DNA from: Plantago ovata
Taxonomy: Eukaryota; Streptophyta; Magnoliopsida; Lamiales; Plantaginaceae
DNA length: 64,000 nucleotides
Direction: 5' to 3'
Assembly (NCBI GenBank): GCA_028274465.1
Contig: CM051455.1
Coordinates: forward strand, 131,970,096 to 132,034,095
Shown here: one piece after another, positions 1-11,900 of the stretch
Numbering within the stretch: the first letter of the stretch is position 1
How the letters are laid out: every line of letters begins with the position of its first letter
Notes under the pieces: generated by a model
The model's input: the letters and a program-made list of their open reading frames with translations, nothing else
Databases searched by the model: none
Told to the model about the DNA's origin: nothing
Program-made: the position numbers and the translations under genes

Positions 1-480
1 TGCCTATGAAACTGAGGACTTACTGCTGTTCCACCATGTTAAGACTTTCCCTCAAAAGAGGTCGAACCAGTACTGGCTCTCATCAAACGAATGAGGGTTC
101 CCTATAAAAGATAACTCTCCCCTATTCTACCCATCTCTCAAGTAAAAATCTTAAGCTATTCACCACTTCCTGAATGGCAGGACGAGGGTGGTCTAGAACA
201 GATGACACTCAAGACAAACAACATCAAAAATAGAAAAATATAAACAATACGAAAAATGGAAAAGACTCAAAACTTTGCTAAACTGCTATTTGGCTTTTCT
301 TTTTTGGACCCTTCTTTGCTTTTTTGGGGTCTTCTCTTTTTTTCCTTTTTTTTCTTTCCAGATTCTTTTTTCATTTTCTTTTTCTCTTTTTTCTGGAATT
401 TTTCTTTCTTTTTTTTTTCGATTTTTCTAGCCAGCAGTAGCATAACAAAGAGAAACAAAAAGACTCACACGACTTCCCCA

Positions 481-617
481 AACCTATTCGAAAGAATAGG
501 TTGGAGTACAAAAATTACGGAAAAGGAAAAATAAACTCACGATACGAAAAATGAAAAACAGAAACAAGTCTAATGATGGTGCAACCCCCTCCCCAAACCT
601 ATTCGGAAGAATAGGTT
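481..617. repeat. Two copies of a 9-bp-stem hairpin
   Basis: At 481-502 and 596-617 the stem AACCTATTC pairs with GAATAGGTT around a four-base loop (GAAA, then GGAA). Flanking sequence is also partly repeated (for example ACGAAAAATG near 250 and 545), so the hairpins lie in a degenerate tandem duplication inside the retroelement. Confidence 0.75.
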
Positions 618-2804
618 ATAAACAAAGGATCACACAAACTCACACTACCTCCTTCCTAGGCATTTAGCAATCTCAAAGCATGGTGAAGACTTGTTGCCTC
701 TTAGGTACATAATTACTCGGGAAAACAACCATAAGACCCTAACATGCATCATCCTATTATAAAGGCCTTCGTGAGAGAAAACACCACTAAGTGATGTCGA
801 GACTACCTAGCTCAACTAAGTGCAATACATAAATGTGACAAGCCAAGCGAGAAAAACCTCAAATAAATTCATAGAGATGAAGCATACGATTAATGGCATA
901 GCTAGTTGATCTATCCAATAAAAAAGTTCAAAAAATTCGGCAATAAACTCCATATAAAACATGCAAAACTATCCTAGGATGAATGTAGTGAATGCAACCT
1001 AAAAAATCTTAGAAAGCAGTAAACGTGCAAATGCAAATGGATATGCGAGGTACTATACTCAGCCTACCAATGTTAAGCTCCAAACTAATAATACTAGATC
1101 ACTTAAGTCCAATCCCCCCTCATGAAATTAACGCTAGTCCCTAGCAGTAAGAAAATGAGGAAATAAGATGTGATACTAGATGTTACCCCATGGTTTGGCC
1201 TCGGTCGGCTGAGTATGCTGCTTGTGATTTATTGGGCCTCCTTTGTGAGCGTCATAGGTGGTCATCAGGTCTTCTGGCAGGTGTAGTAGTTCGATTTATA
1301 CGCCGAACAGGAGCAACTCCTCTATCAGAGTCATCATTGCCCGTATGACCTTCATTGTCACTACTATCACGCACATCCTCACTAGAAGAGTTGTAGTGGC
1401 AGGTAGAATTCTCTAGAGTGGCCGCCGCTGTTATGGAATCCCCCATCCTAAAGCCCTCCAATAGGATGTGAACTGTTGAAGGGGAAAGGGCAGTGGTATC
1501 AGGACCTCCCCCTCCAACGATTACACCACGAGAAGGTTACAGTAAGCTGCTCGGACACTCAGAAGTCTTCTACCTTTTTCTCCAATTTCGACCACATTCT
1601 CCACTGTTGCTCCGCCCGATGTCAATATGATGTTCACTTCAGAGGTTGGCAAAGGGCGCCCCAACGAGGGACTGGGTACCCATGTCGTTACGTTTTGGAA
1701 CCAAGCTAGCGCTTCGGAACCTTTTAGCAACTGCGAACTCAAGATCAAACCCGTCGCTGCTAGAATGTCCCGATGCCTTCCTGTTCACTCGAACTCTGTA
1801 GTCCTTGTGATGGAGTGTTGACATAATAGTGGTTTCTGACCCTTCGGTGGTGCATGAATAGGCATAGGAGTCCTTACTCCATGTGTACTCTAGCTCCTCC
1901 TCTTGGTTAATCCACGACGTTGTTGCCAAACCCCTTGGCTCGAACGCACATCTAGCGAGATCACCTTCCTTGACATGGTTCTTCACAGCAATCATTCGGG
2001 AATGCTCCCTTCCCTTAGTATGGTACCTACAAACAGCGATTAGCACCTCGTATGACTCAAAACAGACTCAAAGATATACTAGTGTAAAAATGAGACACAC
2101 AAGTGATAAAATCAACAATCGAACTCCCCAAACCACAATGTCTAGCCTAGCTTCTTCATCATGCAACATACCAACGTAACTACTACATGCAATACATCAC
2201 ATCATGCTCCTACTAGACAACCAATACCCTTGATAACAAGGTTTCAATTCATACCATAGCAGCGCAAAAAATTCAACAGCATAAATCCTCATTCTCAACT
2301 AATAAGCATTCTATCGTCAAATCCACCAACATTACACCAATAAACATATCCATATGCTATAAATCAAAGATAAAGACATAATGCATAACAAGATATATCA
2401 TCTAATAGCAAAATACCCAAATCAACAATTTAAGCAAAATTGAGCATGTAATTGATAGTAAATAACATGTCTAATCACATAAACAACATACCCATGCATC
2501 AAACAAGCATAATTGAAGCTCAAATTAGAAAACCCCCAAATTCGAAAATTAGGGTTCTTAAAGATGATACCTCAGATCTGCAAATCTAACGAATTAGGAT
2601 GAAATTTGATCGGTTAGGATGATAGATCATGTAATAGACTTCGAATTAAGCTAAAGAACACTCAATTTGGTCAAGAAACGAAGAAGTTATGAAGATTTAG
2701 AAGCAAAATCGCACTTTTCGGGTTTTTTGGGAGTATGGATGAAGAAGAATGAAGAAAATAATGATTTGGGGTTGAAATCCGCGTTTTGTAAGATCTGGGA
2801 CTGT

Positions 2805-2860
2805 GGGGCGGTTCGCCCCACCACTGGGCGGTTCGCCCCCCAAGTGGGGCGGTTCACCCC
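2805..2860. repeat. Three tandem GC-rich hairpin motifs
   Basis: The self-complementary motif GGGGCGGTTCGCCCC occurs at 2805-2819, in a shorter form at 2826-2838, and with one change at 2846-2860. Two further copies are in the LTR at 6201-6214 and 6222-6236. It stands out against the AT-rich surroundings. Confidence 0.8.
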
Positions 2861-3123
2861 GTGCTCCCCAATGCGGGGAGACGGGTCCCGATGTCAGAAA
2901 ATGCGGTTTAAATCCCGAAACTAATTTTCATCAAAAAACCACTCGAAAAATCTCACTCAAACAAAAGCATATACGACACACACATGAACAAATTCGCATA
3001 TGAGAAACAAATAGTTCAAGAATGAATGCATGCAGAAAAGCAGTAAAGAAAGCGATAAAAATTTCGGGTTGCCTACCGGATAGCGTCATTATTTTAAGTC
3101 TTTGACTCGACTCCTGTCTGCGC

Positions 3124-5157
3124 CTATCTCCTCTTTTTGCGGGTACTAGACTTCCCCTTCATTGATCTCATTTCCATGCCACGAACCTGTGAATAAGAAA
3201 GAATATAGGCTGCAAGACCACAATAGTGAGTAGTAATATCAGGCGGTTCAGGTGGATCAGGTATGGCTTGCAATACGTGTTGCTTGCCATTTACTTCGAT
3301 GGTGCAAGTTCTTTGGTAGATATCCATCACCGATCGTAGCTTGGTCAAGAATGTTTGCCCTAAGAGTATGACATCCCCCGTTCCAGGTGCAGACGCCGAC
3401 ATAACTACGAAATTGGTGTATATAGATGCTTCACCAATCTTGACCAACACATTTTTCACAACTCCTTCGGGTCTCATAAATGATCCATCCGCCAGTCGCA
3501 CAATAGCCCTTTCCTCAGATAGTTTTCCAAGGTTACTCTTTTCAAACACATTCAAAGGAATTATGTTTGAGTAGGATCCTGTGTCTAGTGTGGCACGGAC
3601 ATCTTCAAGTTCACCAATCCCTACCTTCACATCGAAACTTTTAGGGAGTGGTTCGGGATCCTCTTGCTCCTCATCACTTGCGTCAGAACCAAGGTCCTCC
3701 TCTTCTTCCTCAGCCTGTAAAAGTTCTTCCTTCATGCAACACTCGCACCTAACGACCTTCTCAGTGTTGCCTTGTTCCCTACTTGCTCTTCGGTCGATCA
3801 ACTCTTGCATCTTTTGATGGGCAAGCCTAGTGCCCTCTTCCAACTTATCAAGCCTTGCCCTAGTTTTCTCAGAATCTTCCTCATAACGTTTGAGAAAACT
3901 TTGTGTGTGATCAACCATCTTTTGCAAGTTCTCCATCAGTAGAGCCGACTTCGACTTCGGTGGCTCTTTCGGAGCGGGGTTTTCGCAGTGATCATTACCA
4001 TAGTTAAGCCTACTACGGTCTTGGTTAGGTCCATAAGTTTGGTTAGCCGGTGCATATCCTTGATTGTTACGGTATCCTCTTCTCCAAAATCCACCTCGAG
4101 GATTCCTACCTTCTTGTCCGTAGCTAACTTCTTGAGTGCCAAACTCCGTAGCAAAGGCTTCTTCTTCGCCTCCTCGAGCCCAGTTGCCATCATCGTATGC
4201 CAGCTCCGATCTACACATATGAGCTCCATGCCCATAGTTCTCGCATATTTGACATACTTCGTTCGAAACAGTTGTTCCGGTGGCGCTCTTGAGGACTTGC
4301 TTCAATTCGTTGGTAAAGCACTCGAATTGATCCCCATTCCCCCTGTACATAGGGGCTTCTTGAGTTGGTGGAGCTTCAGGTCCACGTCTCCTAACCATTT
4401 CTCTTGGGTCCTTGAACTGCGAACCCTTGGCAAGCCTTTCGAAAACAGCCCAGACGGCTTCTGCGGTTTCCTCCCAAATATTGCCTCGGCATTGGAAATC
4501 CACCACTTGTTGGTTCTCGAAGGTTAGTCCATTGTAGAAGTGTTGGACTAAGTCGGAAAGTTCAAAACCATGGTGAGGGCACTTGTTCGTGAGATCTTGG
4601 AACCTCTCGAATGCGGTGTAGATTGTCTCATCATAGTCTTGCTTGAATCCAGTGATTTGCGCCTTTAGCGCGGTAGTCAGAGTGTGTGGGAAGTATTTCT
4701 CCATGAAGGCTGAAAAAACCTTTTCCTAAGTGTACAGCGAGCCGGCTGGTAGAGAACTCAGCCATTACTTGGCTCTGTCGCCAAGTCCCATAGCAAAAAC
4801 CTTCATCCTCAACTCATCCGTTGTTATGTCAGCTCCGGGTCGTGGGAGTTGGTTGACGAAATCATCGATATCGTTCAAGTACCCCATCACATCTTCCCTT
4901 GATAAGCCATAGAACCTCGGAAGTTGTTGGAATGCGTGGTTCTTGATTTCCAGATCTCGGGTTGTGGACGAAAGAACAATCGCCGGTCCCCTCATACGAT
5001 CCTTGGTGGGTTGTACCCATGCCTTCAGTGGTCTAGCTTCTGCCATTCCGTCGATTTCCTTGGAAAGGAGTCGCCTTCTTTGGTGGTAGACTCTATCGAT
5101 CTCAGCAATTGAATCAGCAAGCGGTATTCCTGCAGAACGTGTATGCGGCATACACAA
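3124..5157 (-). pseudogene. Retrotransposon gag-protease gene, two in-frame stops
   Basis: This encodes the structural gag protein and aspartic protease of the LTR element. One frame runs from an ATG at 5157 to a stop at 3124 (678 codons) but has a TAA at 4765-4767 and a TAG at 4726-4728, so it is split into a 130-codon N-terminal part and a 526-codon remainder starting at ATG 4704. The remainder has a CX2CX4HX4C zinc knuckle (its residues 151-164, near 4213-4254), a predicted coiled-coil-like charged stretch, an acidic Glu/Asp run and the retropepsin Asp-Thr-Gly signature (residues 374-376, near 3577-3585). Frame on both sides of the stops is the same, so these look like point mutations rather than indels. 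The protein ends with a basic tail and a normal stop, with no continuation into reverse transcriptase. Confidence 0.85.
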
Positions 5158-5298
5158 TCTGTGACAGACTAGGAAAAGTGATTAGAAACAAATAGGAAAG
5201 CAGTATTAGAGAGAAATTAAAAAGAAAAACTAAAACTAATAGAATTAGGAATCTAAAGCTGTAAATAAAAACAAATTAAATAGAAAAAAGGAGTATAG

Positions 5299-5316
5299 TC
5301 CCCGGCAGCGGCGCCA
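5299..5316 (-). other. Primer binding site, tRNA-Asp type
   Basis: In element sense the 18 bases read TGGCGCCGCTGCCGGGGA. This matches the complement of the 3' end of plant tRNA-Asp (with CCA) at all but one position, as I recall that tRNA. It sits three bases inside the LTR, where reverse transcription priming is expected. Confidence 0.8.
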
Positions 5317-5319
5317 ATT

Positions 5320-6582
5320 TGATGAACGCGGATTTGTCGGTTCCGGATTCAGCAAATAAATTTGTATTTAGCCAAAGGCAATCCACAACTACAACGAAAA
5401 CAGTAGTGTAGTAGTAGAATGACTCGAGTGTCGTTCTCTCAGGACTATACTAGCTTTACCAAATCTAATTAAGATTATAAAACAGCAAATAGAAAGCAAT
5501 AGGGGTTTTCAAGCAGATAATGGAGATTGGTGATAGTATGGTCCTTCTTAACATAATGGGTCGATAATCATGCATAAATTCCTCGGTCTTGCATAGAGAT
5601 CTTTGAATCAATCTTGTGTCCTTGTTGCAAGTATTAAGCACTACGAAGATAATATGGGTCTGACTCATCAACAACTAACGTCCTAATGTGTTCCGTAATC
5701 ATTCAACACTACGAAGATAATTTGGTCTGATTGGTTGACAAGTGTCCATGTGTGCACAATAATCAATACAACATACGAGAATTTTGGTGTTCAACTGATC
5801 AACGAAATAAAGCAATGACATGGAGTATAATGCGCGATATAGCCATTAGCATGATTATCTTCCCTTGCTAAGAATTCACATACTACCACCAACGATAAAT
5901 TTAGCTACTCATAGGCATGCAATCAATAGCAATCATAGAAGAAAACATATTGAAAGAATATAAAATAAGTAGATAAAAGTTGTAAGATACAAAGTTACCG
6001 AAGGTTGTCAATCTCCGGATGATTGCGATCCTACGAGCTCCAATCTGCTATGAAAAAGTATCCCCTAAGCTATGGAACTCCCAGGACAGGCCCCAGGAAG
6101 TTCCTACCTAAAACTATAGAGAGAGGTGAGAAAGTAGGCTTGGAAAGATATGATTTTCGGAGATAAAACTCGCAATTATATATAGGCCCGAAATTCCTCT
6201 GGGGCGGTTCGCCCGAGTGCTGGGGCGGTTCGCCCCCCCAGTGTAAACGCGGAATTTTCGCGTTTTCGACGCGGTTTTGGATTTCTGCACCTTTTCGGAC
6301 TCGGTTTATGACTTCTAGTAGCCTTCTAACCTCCAGATTCGGCCCCTAGACTCCAAATCCTATCCGGAAACCTTCAGATACTCCAAATATGCTTCTGGAA
6401 CACCAATTCCTTGTAGACTTCAATATAAATGCCCGTAAATCTCTGAATTTCAACCAAAACCTGTAAAATAAAATCTAAAGGGAAACGTGACACTATTCTA
6501 ATAAAATGTACTAAAATATAGCTAAATTAACATAGAGGATAGCTAAAATAGGTGAAAAAGACTCGAATGAAATGTGTAATCA
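5320..6582 (-). repeat. LTR of the Athila-like element (5' LTR in element sense)
   Basis: The inner edge lies three bases from the primer binding site. In element sense the LTR starts TGAT and ends ATCA, giving about 1263 bp. It has a TATA-like run at 6176-6184 and two copies of a GC-rich hairpin motif at 6201-6236. The inner edge is well placed by the primer site. The outer edge is less certain because the partner LTR is outside the window and no target duplication can be compared. Confidence 0.62.
6176..6184 (-). promoter_or_regulatory. TATA-like box in the LTR
   Basis: In element sense the run reads TATATATAA, about 400 bp into the LTR, a reasonable place for a U3 promoter. No start site is visible. 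Confidence 0.4.
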
Positions 6583-6894
6583 CTGTTGTAATGATGAGGA
6601 ATATGGAGAATGACCTCAAGCATTTTTTATACTTGAGATTCTTATTGTGGGTAACATTTTTTATACTTGAGATTTCCTGGTATCATGCGTAACATTATGT
6701 AGGAAGCACCCAGAAACTCTGCTTTGTTATGTTGTGTGCACAATACATGAAGTTTTACTCATCATTCTTGTAATTTTCAGTCTTTTCACCTGGCCGCTTG
6801 CTTGGTCATCCCTGCAATCTTCACCATTTAACTTACTGGTTTTCTCTGGAGACTTCATGTTAAATGTCTCTACCTATGAGATATTTCTTGAATT

Positions 6895-7252
6895 TTTCCA
6901 GAATTTACTTGAATTTTTTTTTTTTTTTTTAGCTACTGGTTTCACCACTTTGGTATGTATTATGTAGGTGATAATCACTTACACATGCACATTTACTAGT
7001 TCTTATTGCTCATTCTTTAAAACCATACCTCTCCAGCCCATTTTTCTATTTTTCCAGATTTGTTTTGATTTTTTTTTTTTTTTTAGCAACTGGTTTCACC
7101 ACTTTAGTATGTATGGATGATGGATGTAGGTGATAATCACTTACCCATGCACATTTCCTAGTTATTATTGCTTATTCTTCCAAACCATACCTCAGCTAAT
7201 TTTTCTATTTTCCCAGATTTTTTTTTAAGCTACAGGTTTCACCACTTTGGTG
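6895..7252. repeat. About 2.3 tandem copies of a 155-160 bp unit
   Basis: Each unit carries a CCAGA-TTT start, a long T run, an ACTGGTTTCACCACTTT-like block, GTAGGTGATAATCACTTAC and CATGCACATTT. Copies begin near 6895, 7051 and 7211, the last being partial. Copies differ by small indels and T-run length. Confidence 0.8.
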
Positions 7253-7460
7253 AAATTTAACCAAATCTTGTACATACAAGTCCCATATATAGTCATGTAC
7301 ATCTGTAATCCTTCCAAGGACCTTTATCACTATAAACCAAGGAATCCAATGCACACAACTCATTTTTTTTTTATTCTGATTTTACCTTTCAATTTTCTGC
7401 AATTTGAATGACTTCGCATGTTCATAAAGGTGGCCACTAAAACTGACCAAATGTTGTACA

Positions 7461-7658
7461 TATAAGACCGTCCGCATTGGACGGCGTGGCAGGGCGGCAT
7501 GGGCTGCCGGCGTCGCGACGCCGCGGCACCATGCCGCATCGGTTGCCGGACGTCGTGGCAACAGCCACGGCGTCTGCATCTTCTTCATACCGCGTCGTTT
7601 GACGACGCGGTGAAGAAGAACGGCATTAATTGACTTGGCAGCCCCTCAATGGTCTTAT
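7461..7658. mobile_element. GC-rich island, possible small DNA transposon remnant
   Basis: A roughly 200-bp GC-rich block in AT-rich DNA begins ATAAGACC (7461-7468) and ends GGTCTTAT (7651-7658), and has internal GC palindromes. This resembles a PIF/Harbinger-type miniature element, but terminal matches are only about 8 bp and no clean target duplication is seen. The short open frame on its minus strand looks like a by-product of base composition. Confidence 0.35.
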
Positions 7659-8856
7659 TATTATTTTTTTTTTTGTTTTTTTTTTTTATTTACTTTTCCC
7701 TCAACGGACAAAAACGGCTATAACTTGAAAAATAAAAATGCAAAAAATAAATAAAAATTCCAAACATGAACACAAACATGTCTACATACTGCATCTACTA
7801 TATAACCCACAAATCATCAAATTGTATACATTGTAATCTATTTTTCTTTTTTCTCCCTTTTTTTGTTCCCTTAACCCAGATTTGTAGATTCCAATGTTTG
7901 CTGCAGATTTTGTCCCTCATTAGCTACTGCTGCACCCTAATACATACACTGCTCTTTGTTTTTTTTTTTTTTTTCTTTTTTTTTTTCCTTATTATGGACC
8001 ACTTTATGATCCATTTTTATGGATTTTATCTATCAAAATGGTTTATTTCTATTAACTCCAGTATATTTACATTGCAATTCTTACAGATTCATAACCAAAA
8101 ATTTGCAAACAAATAGGGAGAAACACACAACTTCATTACATTCGATAACAATCCGATTACAATTCCATAACTACTAGAATACATACGATACAACACAAAG
8201 CATCATAAATTCCGGATTACATATATAAGACGAACCTATAACCTCATTTCAAAGACAGAGCCCTCAAACCAACAGTTCCAGGAGGTCTAAATTTACCTCC
8301 TTAGTTTCTCCACTTTATAATGCTTGCTTAGTTTCTCCACTTTATAAATTCACCCTATTCAATTTACAATGAAATATTCTCTAAATACAAATTGTCTCCC
8401 GGAGTTGCTCTCAAGCTTGGAACTGTTAATTTCGGACAATAAAGATGCATGTTCTTGTTTTCAGGTCTAAATTTTATTTTGATGCTTTTAAAGTTTCCAA
8501 CAAACTCTCCAGGAATAAGTTGCACACATACAATTCATTTAAAGTGGTTGAACGCACCACACGAGACTCATTTTGAAATCCACCGAAGTGTATATCATTT
8601 ATACTATACTAGAATTAACATACTACACTAGAGCAAGTAATATTAGAGTAACTTTCTTACATTTGTTTGCTAAGTGTGCTAGTTTTGATAGAGTAAGAAG
8701 AATTTTCACTCCTGATTCGCAATGGGATGAGTGTACTGTGTATACATCTTTTACCAATTTGAGTTTAAATTCTGCAAATCAAATTTATACATCTTTTACC
8801 AATATTAGATGGAACACTCCAAGTGGAAAAAGAAAGTGAATCAAGGTCAAGCAAGA

Positions 8857-8954
8857 ACAACACTGACACTTGTACACAGCAGTGTAGCACACTATCTGGT
8901 GCATTTATGATTAGTAGTATGTTTTTTACAACACTGACACTTGTACACAGCAGT
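8857..8954. repeat. 27-bp direct repeat in the PHD gene 3' flank
   Basis: ACAACACTGACACTTGTACA plus seven more identical bases occur at 8857-8883 and 8928-8954, a 71-bp spacing. A short GTATGTTTTTTACA block is duplicated beside it. It lies within about 140 bp of the PHD gene stop codon and may be in its 3' UTR. Confidence 0.8.
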
Positions 8955-8998
8955 ATGTTTTTTACACAAATCATATTCAGTTCACATGAGTTCTATTT

Positions 8999-11900
8999 TC
9001 ACTTAATCTTCATAACAACATCTTTCTTGCCTACAGTAATGCCACCAATCATGTCGATCTCCATGTCAGTCTCCCCATCGCCATCTTCCTGGAGTATCTT
9101 TGCATTGACTTTTACACGGTGAAATACGCCCCATAGAAAATTCTTTAACTCCCAAACTGCACACAAGTATGAAGAGCACAAGTCATTTAACATCCGAAAG
9201 AAACACTACAACATGAAACTCAAGCAAATGAGGCAGCAGCAGAACATAATAACCATTTCAGGCAAGATAGTAAAGAAAATTTATTCACACAGAGAGAACA
9301 AGAAAATTTATATCGGGAAGTTGGCATCACATGAACTCAAAACCTCACTAATTTGCTACGAAAATACAATGCAGCTTTGAAAAGAAGTGAGCAAAAACTG
9401 TGATGAATATTCATGTTTGGGAGATTATTCTCTTTCTTTTCTCTTCATATACATTTTACATGTAATTTCTTCAGAATCAGTCATAATGGAAACCAAGAAA
9501 CAGCACACCTTCATTATCATAATGAATCACGTATATATATCAAACCACTTAGATATTAGCACCCAGCATTCTTGAATTAGGCCCTTATTTCTCGATATGT
9601 GTCTTCCAGCAAAGTAAAGGGAGACTAAAATTGAAGGTCTAGTGCCCATAACGAAAAATGGATGAAAATATACCAACTTACTAACAGGACATAGACAAAT
9701 CCACATGAGATAAATTACTAACACATTGAAATTAAGAGGAAACCTCACATTGACAGTTCATCGGCAGAAGTGTGGAGGAGAAAACCAGAAGCTCGACATC
9801 ATCAATCTGCATCCTCAGTGCATATTTGTTTGTATGCATGTAATCGAGCAAGGAGTAGTAAGCATCAGAGCTACATGGTAAGAAAAAATAAGCATTAGTA
9901 CTTTTAACAGATGTACAAGACAAGATCGCTGATGAAAACAAACAAGAGACCAACCTTTGCTGCTGGCTGGGAAAGAGATAGAGACCAATGTCTCTTCCAT
10001 CTGGAAAATACTCCGGAAATAATTTCAGCATGATATTATTGCAAGGAACCATTTCAACATCAAGCAATTTTGGCAATCGTGTTGAAAACTCAAAGACCTT
10101 CCGATGTATCCGAGAAGGAATATGGGCTTCAATTTCATGTTGCAAGTTCCCTTGTTCAAGAGAACCCTGGATATTGAAGATTCCCCTAATAAAAGGAGAA
10201 GTAAAGTTTTTATGCAAGGGAAGAAAGCAAACTTCAACCAAAACCTTTGAAGACAGTATCATAAACAAGCCTACGATGCTTGAAAGTTATCTTGCAGGTA
10301 AACTTGTCTTGGAAACATGATCAATAAAGAGACAATAATCTTAAAAAGTCAAAATTAATGGTCCACAGAATTTCAGATGGTGAAGAATTGGCTCAAGAGC
10401 AAAACATGGCATGTATAATTGAGACACTCAAACTATGGTTACTAAAATGGGCAAACTTATAAAGGCAGAATTGATTCATAAAGCTTCACCAAGTCAACTC
10501 TGCATTTCCGGAACTGGAACCAGATAAGAAGATTTCCACCAATTTTACGGGAACTGGGAAATGGGTTTGTGAGTTACTCTGAAAAAGATACATATTTGGT
10601 ATCTTGGGCATAGCAATGTTGCACCTCTCTGTATTCACTACTCCTTCCATCTGGCTAATCACTTGATTTTTATGTTGACTTTAAACCACATTTTATTCCT
10701 AAGTCACATTTGAATTTGTTTTATAATATTATATTATGAAAGCACACGAAATAAACTTTCATAATATAATTTTATTAAATTTTATTCTTGCGCGACTTGA
10801 GAGTAATTTGTGATCAAAGTCGACCCTAAAATCAAAGTGGGTCTTTACTAGAGGGACGGAGGGAGTATTTGTTAAGATGGACTGTCCTCGAGGAAGTAAT
10901 GAGACTCCTTTCAAGATAATCATCTAATATGATGAAGTAACTCGTGGGCAGTTATCCCAATTAGGATTTAAGTGACTTTCCAGCATCACCTCAATGTGAT
11001 CGGGCTTCTATCTAGTGCGACCCATTTGGGGTTGGTAATGTGCACATTAATATTACTGAAGGTAGGGTGGGGGTGCGGGGAAGGAGGACGGGGGAAAGAC
11101 TGGAGGATGTCTGCACTGTACTTATGTGCTGAATTCCTTTCTCACGTGATCAACACCTCTTTATGGCCCATAGAAGGCAGATATAAGCTGAATATGTGTT
11201 AGTTCATGTTTGCAATAGACTGATTCGCATTGGTGAAGGTACGGTTACCGCTTCATTCTATTATTACTTAATAAAGTATCCAACAAAACACAAGTAATTA
11301 ATAAAGTGTAGAAAACTTACTTCCAAACAACCACAGCAGGGGCATATGAAGCTTTCTCGGAATCAGGCAAAAGTTTGGCATTGCCATTCCCATCAGTACA
11401 ACTCTGCACATCGTGTATACCACGCTCAAGACTCTGGCCCACATGTATTCCATCGTTCAAACCTAAACTTGATGATATTGAGTCTGAAACAGTATAAAAG
11501 ATTTATAACTTAGCCTTCCTACCAGCATCAATAACCACATGAAAATTTTGCAATAAAGTATGCAATATGATCTTTATCCAGGAAGGCAATAGAACATGTG
11601 AAAGGGACTCTGCATCCCCCCATTTCATACAAATGACAAATGGATGCAAATAAGATATAGCCGAATCCAATAGCATGGGAATACATTATGCAAAATCCAA
11701 AAGTGCACTGGCAATTGTTCTTGCCTGATATGGTAAGTGGTGACACATATGGCCTAGGTGCAACTGCAGAAGAACACTTCTCAGTCACACTGTTTGTTCC
11801 AGGCAATTTCACTTCCAAAGGCTTTACTTTCTGCACATTTGCATGTGCATTTGAAGGGGCCTGAGCAGACAGTGAATCTCTTCTTGGTTTTTGCACTCCT

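Larger units (their letters stand above)
1..3123 (-). other. 3' internal region of the retroelement, no recognisable coding
   Basis: Downstream of the protease in element sense there is no reverse transcriptase, integrase or envelope-like motif that I recognise. The region holds GC-rich hairpins near 2805-2860, a stretch at about 2550-2700 resembling an untranslated leader with a splice-like GAG|GTATCATC, short open frames on the minus strand at 1639-2046 and 1252-1461 that I cannot assign, and a very pyrimidine-rich tract at 290-430 (purine-rich in element sense). The short frames could be decayed remains of a second gene. Confidence 0.5.
1..6582 (-). mobile_element. Athila-like LTR retrotransposon without visible pol, cut by window edge
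   Basis: Read on the minus strand, the order is LTR (6582 to 5320), primer binding site, gag with zinc knuckle, retropepsin, then 3.1 kb of non-pol sequence to the window edge. A primer binding site complementary to tRNA-Asp is known from Athila-type Ty3/gypsy elements. In such elements reverse transcriptase and integrase should follow the protease directly. I see no reverse transcriptase, RNase H or integrase motif in 1-3123, so this looks like a pol-less, non-autonomous derivative of the kind called TR-GAG. The second LTR should lie left of position 1. Two in-frame stops in gag show that this copy is inactive. The outer boundary at 6582 is inferred from a TGAT...ATCA terminal pair. Confidence 0.75.
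6583..8998. other. Intergenic repeat-rich DNA and 3' flank of the PHD gene
   Basis: No gene recognised. It contains a 155-160 bp tandem repeat (6895-7252), a GC-rich island with inverted ends (7461-7658), long T tracts, AT-rich sequence resembling PIF/Harbinger-type debris (about 7660-8200), a short duplication of CTTAGTTTCTCCACTTTATA near 8300 and 8330, and a 27-bp direct repeat just past the PHD gene stop. Confidence 0.6.

Noticed and set aside
256..534. Phenylalanine-rich open frame on the plus strand and its Lys-rich partner on minus
   Set aside because: It arises from a pyrimidine-rich tract with no domain, inside the retroelement's non-coding part.
1252..2046. Minus-strand frames of 69 and 135 codons as a second retroelement gene
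   Set aside because: No recognised domain; frames are broken. Kept only as unassigned sequence.
2700..2940. Second LTR copy of the retroelement, because it shares the GC hairpin with 6196-6240
   Set aside because: Outside the hairpin motif I could not line up the flanking sequences, and there are no matching terminal bases.
7382..7588. Arg/Pro/Ala-rich frame on the minus strand
   Set aside because: Produced by the GC-rich repeat island; no start context or domain.
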